DNA from: an uncultured Brachyspira sp.
GTDB taxonomy: Bacteria > Spirochaetota > Brachyspiria > Brachyspirales > Brachyspiraceae
Reading direction: 5' to 3'
Assembly: GCA_934725655.1 (NCBI GenBank)
Contig: CAKVCJ010000106.1
Location: forward strand, 1-6,570
Length of the DNA: 6,570 nt
Shown here: positions 1 to 6,462 of the stretch, one piece after another
Numbering within the stretch: the first letter of the stretch is position 1
Layout of the letters: the number at the start of each line of letters is the position of its first letter
Translations under genes and position numbers: made by a program
Notes under the pieces: model-generated
What the model was told of the DNA's origin: nothing
What the model saw: the letters and a program-made list of their open reading frames with translations, nothing else
Databases searched by the model: none

Positions 1-81
1 ATTATGATACGCCTATGATATACTTTAAGAAATTAAGGAATTCCTAACTGCAATATGTTTGGAACCTGTGCATAAAACAAA

Positions 82-414
82 TTATTTACTATTTTCTAAA
101 GCAATTGACAGCTCTGTATATCCGGCATTTATAAGGTTATTTAAATGTTTAAAACCTTTTTTAAGCATATATTGCGATACCGCTGACGAACGTCCTCCGC
201 TTGCACAATATAATAAATATTCTTTATCTCTATCTAAATTCTCTATAGTTTCTATAATTTGCCTATCATTAGGATCTAAAAGCATACTTCCTTCTATAAA
301 GCCAGTAGCTTTTACCTCATATTGGCCTCTAATATCCAATAATTTCAAATCTTTATTTGTTTTTATCAGTTGAACAGCCGTTTCTACATTTACACTATTA
401 ATCTGACTTTCCAT
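82..414 (-). CDS. Single-domain rhodanese-like protein (putative sulfurtransferase)
   Basis: This 110-residue protein is about the size of a single rhodanese domain, like the GlpE/PspE group, and has no signal peptide or membrane segment, so it is probably cytoplasmic. Near the N-terminus is the D-I-R...Y-E signature (D27, R29, E33). The catalytic loop is C-A-S-G-G-R-S, with C70 as the expected persulfide-carrying cysteine and R75 closing the six-residue loop, a length typical of sulfurtransferases rather than the longer Cdc25-type loop. The usual G-H-I after the first motif is G-F-I here (residues 38-40). The family moves sulfane sulfur from donors such as thiosulfate or persulfides to thiol or cyanide acceptors; the physiological substrate cannot be read from the sequence. 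The start is supported by purine-rich GAGG and AGAGA stretches just upstream on the minus strand (about 419-428). It is transcribed divergently from tyrS, with no evident functional link. The domain call is firm and the specific role unknown. Confidence 0.9.
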   Translation of the reverse strand: MESQINSVNVETAVQLIKTNKDLKLLDIRGQYEVKATGFIEGSMLLDPNDRQIIETIENLDRDKEYLLYCASGGRSSAVSQYMLKKGFKHLNNLINAGYTELSIALENSK

Positions 415-454
415 TTATCTCTATCCTCATATTTTTTTAATTTATTATTTATTA

Positions 455-482
455 ATTATAATATATTTTAGATTTTTTTAAA
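455..482 (-). promoter_or_regulatory. Putative sigma-70-type promoter for the rhodanese gene
   Basis: On the minus strand a perfect TATAAT lies at 460-455. Sixteen bases upstream is TTTAAA at 482-477, which matches four of six bases of TTGACA. Transcription would begin near 448, giving a leader of about 34 nt before the ATG at 414. The -10 box is convincing, but in DNA this AT-rich such boxes arise by chance, and the -35 box is only fair. Confidence 0.4.
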
Positions 483-485
483 TAA

Positions 486-514
486 TTGACTTTAATTAAA
501 ATTTACATTATTAT
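486..514 (+). promoter_or_regulatory. Strong sigma-70-type promoter for the tyrS-lptD-ankyrin unit
   Basis: TTGACT (486-491) and TATTAT (509-514) each match five of six consensus bases and are separated by the optimal 17 bp. Transcription should begin near 521, about 34 nt before the tyrS ATG at 555. It is the only good rightward promoter I found before the three-gene run. Its position argues against translation starting at the in-frame TTG at 486, because that codon is the first half of the -35 box. The leader is too short for a T-box or other riboswitch. Confidence 0.65.
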
Positions 515-554
515 AGATTCATATATTTTAAATTTTATAAGGGCTAATATAAGT

Positions 555-1751
555 ATGGAAGAGAAACAATATAGTTTAGAAGAATCTATAGAATTAATAA
601 CAAGAGGAGCAAGCGAAATAATAGGCTTGGAAGAGATAAAAGAGAAATTAAAAAGCGGAAAAAAATTAACCGTAAAAGCAGGTTTCGACCCCACAGCTCC
701 AGATATACACTTAGGACATACTGTACTTTTAAGAAAGATGAGACATTTTCAATTACTTGGACATAAAGTTATATTTCTTATCGGAGATTTTACAGGAAGA
801 ATAGGAGACCCATCCGGCAAAACAAAGACTCGTCCTAGATTAAGCGAAGAAGATGTATTACGAAATGCTGAAACTTATAAACAGCAAGTTTTTAAAATCT
901 TAGACCCTGAAAAAACTATAGTAGAGTTTAACTCTAAATGGCTTGGAAAGATGAGTTTTGCTGATGTACTCGGACTTACTTCAAGATACACAGTAGCACA
1001 AATGATAGAGAGAGATGATTTTTCTAAGAGATATAAAAACGGACAGCCTATAAGCATAATGGAGTTTTTATATCCATTAGCTCAGGGTTATGATTCTGTT
1101 TCTTTAGAATGCGATGTGGAGCTTGGAGGTAATGACCAGAAGTTTAATTTGCTTGTGGGAAGAACTCTAATGAAAGAATATGGATTATCTCCGCAGGCGG
1201 TTTTAACTGTGCCTTTGCTTGAGGGGTTAGACGGTGTTGAGAAGATGAGTAAATCTTTAGGAAACTATATAGGTGTTTATGACAGCCCTAAAGATATGTA
1301 CGGCAAGGCTATGAGCATACCTGACAGTTTAATTCTTAAATATATGGAATTAGTTACAGATATACCTATGAATGATATAAGAAATTATAAGAAGGCTATG
1401 GAAGAAGGCGAGAATCCGAGAAATATTAAATCAATACTGGCTAAAGAAATTGTAAAACTATATCATACAGAAGATGATGCTAATAATGCTGAAGAGGAGT
1501 TTAAGAGAATATTTAGCTCTAAGGGTGTGCCTGATGAAATAGAAGAGGTTATTGTTGGTAAAGATGATAATGTTTTAAATATTTTATCTGTATGCATGAA
1601 AAATGAAAGTAAATCTAATTTAAAAAGATTAATTTCTCAGGGAAGTGTTACTTTAGATAATGAAAAGATTACGGATATAAACTTTAATATAAATAAAGAG
1701 GGTATATTAAAAATAGGAAAACGTAATTTCTTTAAAATAAAATTTTCTTAA
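555..1751 (+). CDS. tyrS: Tyrosyl-tRNA synthetase
   Basis: This class I aminoacyl-tRNA synthetase activates tyrosine with ATP and charges tRNA-Tyr in the cytoplasm. From the ATG at 555 it is 398 residues, usual for the bacterial family. The catalytic domain carries the HIGH-type motif H-L-G-H (residues 52-55), followed by the family block around [13 protein letters not shown] (77-89). The tyrosine-pocket region has Y-P-L-A-Q-G-Y-D-S (173-181) and G-G-N-D-Q-K-F-N (191-198), and the KMSKS loop is exact (230-234). The C-terminal part (about 343-397) looks like an S4 RNA-binding domain. The sequence style resembles the TyrZ/type-2 branch more than E. coli TyrS. An in-frame TTG at 486 would add 23 residues, but it lies in the -35 box and has no ribosome site. 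The ATG at 555 has AAGGG at 539-543, a somewhat long 11-nt spacing. It is the first gene of the likely operon, ending 32 bp before lptD. Confidence 0.97.
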   Translation: MEEKQYSLEESIELITRGASEIIGLEEIKEKLKSGKKLTVKAGFDPTAPDIHLGHTVLLRKMRHFQLLGHKVIFLIGDFTGRIGDPSGKTKTRPRLSEEDVLRNAETYKQQVFKILDPEKTIVEFNSKWLGKMSFADVLGLTSRYTVAQMIERDDFSKRYKNGQPISIMEFLYPLAQGYDSVSLECDVELGGNDQKFNLLVGRTLMKEYGLSPQAVLTVPLLEGLDGVEKMSKSLGNYIGVYDSPKDMYGKAMSIPDSLILKYMELVTDIPMNDIRNYKKAMEEGENPRNIKSILAKEIVKLYHTEDDANNAEEEFKRIFSSKGVPDEIEEVIVGKDDNVLNILSVCMKNESKSNLKRLISQGSVTLDNEKITDINFNINKEGILKIGKRNFFKIKFS

Positions 1752-1776
1752 AAAAAGATAGATGTGATTTTTAAGA
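1746..1776 (+). promoter_or_regulatory. Possible stem-loop pairing the tyrS stop region with the lptD ribosome binding site
   Basis: TCTTAAAAA (1746-1754) is perfectly complementary to TTTTTAAGA (1768-1776), giving a 9-bp stem with a 13-nt loop. Two further G-U pairs are possible (1745-1777 and 1744-1778). The left arm contains the tyrS stop codon (1749-1751). The right arm covers much of the lptD Shine-Dalgarno AAGAGG (1773-1778). A ribosome finishing tyrS would melt the stem and free the site, as in translational coupling. The stem is mostly A-U with a single G-C pair, so it would be weak. No T-run follows, so it is not a terminator. The pairing is seen in the sequence; the role is inferred. 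Confidence 0.35.
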
Positions 1777-1783
1777 GGCAATA

Positions 1784-4693
1784 ATGCGAGTCTTGATATT
1801 ACTATTATCTTTAATAATATTTAATGCATACTTATATGCACAAGATGATAATAATAATATTCCAAGAACAAATGAAAATGCATTAATGCAAATAAATCAA
1901 TTTGATGCTAAAAGAAATCCTGTTTCTTTTATTAATATAGTTAATTTTACGCCATATTATGTATTAACTGAATATGCAAGAAATTACGGCATAGAGATAT
2001 ATCCTTATGATACTGAATCTACTTTAAGAGCGAGAATTATCAAAAGACAAGTTAATGTGGATGTTATAAAAGTTACAGGTGAAGATAATATAAGAAATGT
2101 TGCAAGAAGCAGTATTAATACAGGCGGGGGGCAGATAGAGTTTAGAAGTGCGGATTATGTTGAAAGGTATAAGATAGAAGAAGCTGGCGAGGAATTAATA
2201 GCATTATACGGCAATGTACAGCTTAAAATGTATAATAATGTTATGACTGCTGACAGAGTAGTTTATAGTATAAAAACGGGTGAAGTGTTTGCTTCTGGTA
2301 ATTTAAAAGTACAATCTGGAGATAGTATCTTAAATGGTGAATGGTTTATGCTCAATAAAGATGATAAGAGGGGCATTTTATATAACGGCAGCACTAAATT
2401 CCAGAGTTTCACAGTTCAAGGTAATATAATAAAATTCAATGAGCCGGATTTTTTTGCTAATGACAGCAGCGTAAGTTTTTCAAGGCTCACTCCTGTAGCA
2501 CATGACTTCTTAGCATCGAGGGTTTATTTATGGGATACAAAAAAGGTACTTATTTTTAATAGTATATATAGAGTTGGAAGGCAGCCTGTATTCTACTTCC
2601 CTCTATTCATTCAAAATAATGTAGGTACTGGAATTATAAGCACTTTCGGACAGAGTTTGAGAGAAGGTGTTTATATGCAAAACAGTAAGACTTTCAATTT
2701 ATATGGGGTTAGCCATAGAATAAGATTTGATGCGTATCAAAAATTAGGTTTTCTTATTGGAGATGAAATTAGATACACTAGTCAGTATCATAATTTATCT
2801 TTAGATGCTATGTTTGCCTTAGGAAGACAGTATTATTTGCTTGATTCTTATATATCTTCCAGTATTGGTTTTGGCACAAGATATGTTAACTACTTTACTG
2901 GAGGCAAACCCGGTAAATTTGTGCCTAGATATAAGTTTCAATATGACCATACCATACAATTATATAGCGGAGAAAATATTAGTGCTTATCTTACTGGTAA
3001 ATTAAACCTAAACAGCGATTTATATTTTAAGTCTGATTTTTATAATCAAAGAGGAAGTTTAGATATATTATCATTATTTACGGCTATTACTGGAAATTTA
3101 AGCGATATAGGAGATTCATATCCAGAGAGCTATATACAAAACTCTGTATATGTTAATAGTACTATATATGGTGTTAGTTTGAGAGCGGGAGCTGAGTGGA
3201 ATCTTACGGCTGTAAGGAATTTATCTGTAAATTACAATACTAATTTTGACTATTATATGCCTAAACCAAGCAGATTAGTTTTACCTTCTCTCTCAGCAAG
3301 TTATAGCTCTATTTTTGGCGATGAAACTTCTTATTATTTCCCTAACGCTAATATTAACTATAATATCAGTATGAACTATTCTCATACAATAGACTATAAA
3401 ACCTCTGAAGGTATAGCATTTTATGATAACCCTAACCTTAATGAACAATTAAATGAAAAATTGGCTGAAAGAAATAATTTACAATTAAACGGAGAATTAT
3501 CAAGGAGTTTTACTAATTTGTTTATGAGATTTACTCCTAATTTTAATATTGACTATGCATATCAAAAAAGTATTAATCCGAAATCTGAAGACTTAATTTA
3601 TGACAGAGATAATACATATTTAGGTTTAGCAAGCTCTATGAACCTTTCTGTATTTTTACCTAACTCAATACTGCCGTATAAACTTGATAACTACTTTTCT
3701 CCGTCTGTAAGCTGGGATACATCATACAGCATTGGTTATAGATTTAAACAAAAAGATTCTTCATATACAAATGAAAATCAAAGCGGAGATTTTAGCAGTC
3801 ATAGCATAAATACAAGTTTAAATGCAGGAGGAACAGGCTACAGTATATTTTTTATTCCTAATTTAAACTGGGATATTAGAGGAACTATTAGAACAGGTTA
3901 CGACCTCATACCTACATACAATGCACAGACTAAAAATTATGAACTTATACATAATACTAATAGATTCTTAACAACTGAAGTAGGAGGCTCTACAAGACTA
4001 TATTATGATTCTTCTTATATCTCTTATGATTTATCTAAAAACCTACTCGGTACCAATTTTACTCAAAATGCTATAAATACACTTATTCATGTTCCTATTC
4101 CAATAGACAACCTCACCGATTGGATATTAGTAAGAAATAACAAGAAGAAGTTTTTTGACGGCTACAAAAATGATTTTAGATTCTTCTTTGATATAACATA
4201 TAGACATGATTTTATTAATTATAAATATAACTCTGCTGCTTTTTCACTTGGTTTTGAATTAAAAATATTAGAGCAATTTACTTTTAGTTTTTCTACAACA
4301 AGCAGAAATGACAGAGCTTACAGATATATAAAATCTTATGCTGAAAAAGAAAATGAAACTTGGGTGAATCCTTTCTGGGATATTATTGATTCTTTCAATT
4401 TTAGAGATTCTCAAAAAAGGATAGACAGTTTATTTAAATTAAGTTCTATAAATACTAGTATATGGCACGAGTTAGACGGATGGCAATTAAGGGCTACTTT
4501 CTCCATCTCGCCTTCTGCTCTTCCTTCAGATATTGCAAGCGGTTCTGTTAAAGGCTCTTATTGGAATAAGGAGTTTTGGATTGAATTCACTCTTACTGAT
4601 TTCCCTGGTGCTGGACTTCCTAGAAGAGAATATGACCTTAATTCTACTATTACAGATTTGAGGGATAATCAAACTACTAGTAGTATTTTTTAA
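1784..4693 (+). CDS. lptD: LptD/OstA-like outer-membrane lipopolysaccharide assembly protein
   Basis: This 969-residue protein is probably the outer-membrane beta-barrel that inserts lipooligosaccharide into the outer leaflet. Residues 1-19 form a signal peptide: R2, a hydrophobic run, and cleavage after L-Y-A. Residues 61-87 resemble a SAP-like helix-loop-helix. Residues 117-215 form an OstA/LptA-like beta-jellyroll with repeating short strands (for example L-Y-G-N-V-Q-L, then A-D-R-V-V-Y, then A-S-G-N-L-K-V). The motif Q-P-V-F-Y-F-P-L-F (267-275) matches the conserved P-V-x-Y-x-P segment at the entry to the LptD barrel. From about residue 280 to the end, alternating aromatic and polar strands, rich in Tyr, Asn and Ser, fit a large barrel. 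E. coli LptD is shorter (784 residues). There are no cysteines, so the disulfides needed for E. coli LptD maturation are absent. AAGAGG at 1773-1778 lies 5 nt before the ATG. The gene probably shares the tyrS transcript and is followed after 15 bp by the ankyrin gene. The alternative is a generic OstA-family barrel of unknown cargo. Confidence 0.82.
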   Translation: MRVLILLLSLIIFNAYLYAQDDNNNIPRTNENALMQINQFDAKRNPVSFINIVNFTPYYVLTEYARNYGIEIYPYDTESTLRARIIKRQVNVDVIKVTGEDNIRNVARSSINTGGGQIEFRSADYVERYKIEEAGEELIALYGNVQLKMYNNVMTADRVVYSIKTGEVFASGNLKVQSGDSILNGEWFMLNKDDKRGILYNGSTKFQSFTVQGNIIKFNEPDFFANDSSVSFSRLTPVAHDFLASRVYLWDTKKVLIFNSIYRVGRQPVFYFPLFIQNNVGTGIISTFGQSLREGVYMQNSKTFNLYGVSHRIRFDAYQKLGFLIGDEIRYTSQYHNLSLDAMFALGRQYYLLDSYISSSIGFGTRYVNYFTGGKPGKFVPRYKFQYDHTIQLYSGENISAYLTGKLNLNSDLYFKSDFYNQRGSLDILSLFTAITGNLSDIGDSYPESYIQNSVYVNSTIYGVSLRAGAEWNLTAVRNLSVNYNTNFDYYMPKPSRLVLPSLSASYSSIFGDETSYYFPNANINYNISMNYSHTIDYKTSEGIAFYDNPNLNEQLNEKLAERNNLQLNGELSRSFTNLFMRFTPNFNIDYAYQKSINPKSEDLIYDRDNTYLGLASSMNLSVFLPNSILPYKLDNYFSPSVSWDTSYSIGYRFKQKDSSYTNENQSGDFSSHSINTSLNAGGTGYSIFFIPNLNWDIRGTIRTGYDLIPTYNAQTKNYELIHNTNRFLTTEVGGSTRLYYDSSYISYDLSKNLLGTNFTQNAINTLIHVPIPIDNLTDWILVRNNKKKFFDGYKNDFRFFFDITYRHDFINYKYNSAAFSLGFELKILEQFTFSFSTTSRNDRAYRYIKSYAEKENETWVNPFWDIIDSFNFRDSQKRIDSLFKLSSINTSIWHELDGWQLRATFSISPSALPSDIASGSVKGSYWNKEFWIEFTLTDFPGAGLPRREYDLNSTITDLRDNQTTSSIF
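4673..4690 (+). terminator. Weak palindrome plus T-run at the end of lptD (possible leaky terminator)
   Basis: A perfect 12-bp palindrome, ACTACTAGTAGT (4673-4684), is followed by A and a run of six T (4686-4691) that overlaps the lptD stop. The RNA could form only a short stem of four or five pairs with a tiny loop, far weaker than a normal intrinsic terminator. At most it would lower readthrough into the ankyrin gene. It may equally be a chance result of the Thr-Thr-Ser-Ser codons. Confidence 0.15.
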
Positions 4694-4708
4694 TTTGCGG
4701 GTATAAAA

Positions 4709-6064
4709 ATGATTAAAAAAATATTTATTTTATTTATTATTATAATATTTTCTAATTTGCATGCTGATGACTATTATATAAACAAAATATTTACAGCCAT
4801 AGAAGATAATGATATTAACTATATAAAATACATATTAGAAAATGACACACAAAGCTTAAAATATAGGCTTCCTAAAGATTACGAAAACAATTTGGAGGGG
4901 GCTACTCCTTTACTTTATGCTATTTATAATGATAAAAAAGAGATTATTGAATTATTTATAGATAATACAGATGTTTCATATTTAAAAGAGAGAGATGATA
5001 AAAACTATAATAGTATTATGTATGCGGCGGCTTTTTCTGATATAGATACTTTAAAACTTATAGCAGAAAAAGCTCCAAGTTTAATTAATAGTGAAACAGA
5101 GTTTAGAGTTAATATACTTCATATAGCAAGCAGTCATAATAATTATGAGGTTATAGAATATATATGTACTAATTTTAATATTGACATTAACTATAGAGAC
5201 ATAGACGGCTGGACTCCCCTTTATCATGCAGCTAATTCTCAAAGCATTGAATCATATAGGCTTCTTATAAAATTAGGAGCTAATACTCAGATTACAGACA
5301 ATAATGGTATGTATCCTTCTACTAGGCTTAGAGAGCTTGTGATGATGAAGTATAATGAATTAAGTGATAGTGATAGGGAATTATTTGAGGCTATAAGGGA
5401 TAACGATATAAAAAAATTAAAAAAAAGTATAGAAAATGGTGCTAATGTTAATGCTGAAGACGGATATGGACTTAGTGCTTTGCATTTTGCTATAAGAAAT
5501 AAAAACATAAAAGCGGTTGATGTATTGCTTGACTGTGAGAATATTAATTTAGAATCAACTCTTCCAAACGGATATTATACGGCATTAGATAATTTCAGCA
5601 GAGAGGCTGTTTATATAGGGGGTGCTACTCCTTTACTTTATGCAATATTTAAAAGCAACGGCGACAGCAGAATAGTAAATAGACTCATTAAAAAAAATGC
5701 TAATATTAACACTTCTGACGAAGAGGGGTGGAATAGTTTTTTGTATGCGGCTGCTTTTGGAAATGTCCGTATAATGAGCAGTTTAGTAAGCAAAAATAAA
5801 AGTTTAGTTAATAGCAAGACTAAAAAAAATGTAACTGCTTTACAGATGGCAGTTGTTTACGACAATATTAAAGTAATTAGTTATTTGGTAAAGAGACTGC
5901 ATGTTGATATTAATGCTAAAGATAATGACGGCTGGACTGCTCTTTATTATGCTGCTGCTAACAACAAAGCAGAGGCTTATAATTTGCTTATAGAGCTTGG
6001 TGCTGACATAAACATTGCTAATAATGAAGGCCTAAAGCCTGATGATATATTCTTTAATAATTAG
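4709..6064 (+). CDS. Exported ankyrin-repeat protein with duplicated halves
   Basis: The 451-residue product starts with a clear signal peptide (K3-K4, hydrophobic 5-14, likely cleavage after A19 in L-H-A), so it should act in the periplasm or outside. No lipobox cysteine is present, so it is not a typical lipoprotein. The rest is ankyrin repeats with the usual T-P-L-x-x-A and G-A-x-I/N pattern, such as D-G-W-T-P-L-Y-H-A-A (166-175). Two homologous halves are visible: about 28-203 and 226-444, joined by a charged linker (204-225). Each begins F-x-A-I-x-D-N-D-I, shares the nonamer G-A-T-P-L-L-Y-A-I (64-72 and 305-313), and ends with N-N-x-G-x-x-P. The second half carries roughly one extra repeat (about 237-290). 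Ankyrin repeats bind proteins; the partner is unknown. It starts 15 bp after lptD with only a weak GCGGG ribosome site (4697-4701), so it is probably translated by ribosomes finishing lptD. Ankyrin proteins are numerous in Brachyspira, so the neighbour link is suggestive only. Confidence 0.92.
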   Translation: MIKKIFILFIIIIFSNLHADDYYINKIFTAIEDNDINYIKYILENDTQSLKYRLPKDYENNLEGATPLLYAIYNDKKEIIELFIDNTDVSYLKERDDKNYNSIMYAAAFSDIDTLKLIAEKAPSLINSETEFRVNILHIASSHNNYEVIEYICTNFNIDINYRDIDGWTPLYHAANSQSIESYRLLIKLGANTQITDNNGMYPSTRLRELVMMKYNELSDSDRELFEAIRDNDIKKLKKSIENGANVNAEDGYGLSALHFAIRNKNIKAVDVLLDCENINLESTLPNGYYTALDNFSREAVYIGGATPLLYAIFKSNGDSRIVNRLIKKNANINTSDEEGWNSFLYAAAFGNVRIMSSLVSKNKSLVNSKTKKNVTALQMAVVYDNIKVISYLVKRLHVDINAKDNDGWTALYYAAANNKAEAYNLLIELGADINIANNEGLKPDDIFFNN

Positions 6065-6273
6065 TTATATTTTTTAAGTTTATAATAATTGTTCTTTTTC
6101 TACTCTTCGTAGCTAAATATACTCCATTTGGTTGCCCAGAATAACTCCATATTACAGTAAAAGAACTAAGATGTATGGCAAATCTCTACTTTAAACTCTA
6201 AATAATAGACTTGTTTCAAAAGTAAATAAATATTTTTACGATATTTTTTATTATAATATTTTTCTGTTTATAG
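6065..6273. other. Non-coding stretch after the ankyrin gene
   Basis: I see no gene here. All frames are broken by stops and no clear intrinsic terminator follows the ankyrin stop. The part from about 6100 to 6225 is less purely A/T than its surroundings. On the minus strand it gives several short open segments split by stops, including a 16-codon frame from an ATG at 6150 that ends at a TAG. It could be a worn-down gene or repeat remnant, but nothing identifies it. Confidence 0.4.
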
Positions 6274-6357
6274 CTGGGGCTTTGCCCCAGACCCCACTTC
6301 TTTTTGCGACCGAAGGAAGTACCTTTAGGTATGACCCAAAGAAGCAAAAGGACTGCA
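6274..6357. repeat. G+C-rich hairpin-forming intergenic element, probably a dispersed Brachyspira repeat
   Basis: About half of these 84 bases are G or C, against very A/T-rich flanks. The element opens with a perfect 7-bp stem and 3-nt loop: CTGGGGC (6274-6280), TTT, GCCCCAG (6284-6290). A second fold follows: CTTCTTT (6297-6303) pairs with AAAGAAG (6338-6344), enclosing a small TACC/GGTA hairpin (6320-6323 with 6328-6331). No frame has a start codon and ribosome site that would make it a gene, although one plus frame stays open across it. I recall near-identical intergenic sequences from Brachyspira genomes, but only one copy lies in this window, so the repeat status rests on recall and composition. 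Confidence 0.55.
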
Positions 6358-6436
6358 TTTTTATAGGTATAGACAAAAACATATGGTATTATTTATATAT
6401 ATCTTAGATATAAAATTTTAATACTTGTACTTTTTG

Positions 6437-6462
6437 CAACTTTTTGCTACGGGAAAAAGTTG
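6437..6462. repeat. Perfect 9-bp inverted repeat (stem-loop)
   Basis: CAACTTTTT (6437-6445) and AAAAAGTTG (6454-6462) are exact reverse complements around the 8-nt loop GCTACGGG. The word CTTTTTGC also occurs twice in tandem just here (6430-6437 and 6440-6447). No T-run follows on either strand, so it does not look like an intrinsic terminator. It lies about 80 bp beyond the G+C-rich element and may belong to the same class of intergenic repeat. The rest of 6358-6570 is A/T-rich with no gene visible. Confidence 0.5.

Noticed and set aside
1..81. Small motifs left of the rhodanese gene: TATGATA at 3-9 and 14-20, and AGGAATTCCT at 36-45
   Set aside because: The direct repeat is short and A/T-rich. 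The palindrome has no loop or following T-run to act as a terminator. Both are compatible with chance, and no gene is visible here.
59..373. Plus-strand open frame of 104 codons
   Set aside because: It lies antisense to the rhodanese gene, which has clear catalytic motifs and a ribosome site. The frame has no recognisable domain or upstream ribosome site.
515..554. T-box riboswitch ahead of tyrS
   Set aside because: Such elements are common ahead of tyrS in Firmicutes, but the inferred leader is only about 34 nt and lacks any T-box sequence or structure.
503..694. Minus-strand open frame antisense to the start of tyrS
   Set aside because: Antisense shadow of a well-identified gene; its sequence shows no domain.
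875..1057. Minus-strand open frame within tyrS
   Set aside because: Antisense shadow of conserved catalytic-domain coding sequence, with no features of its own.
5287..5508. Minus-strand open frame within the ankyrin gene
   Set aside because: Low-complexity Leu/Ser-rich antisense shadow of the ankyrin coding sequence.
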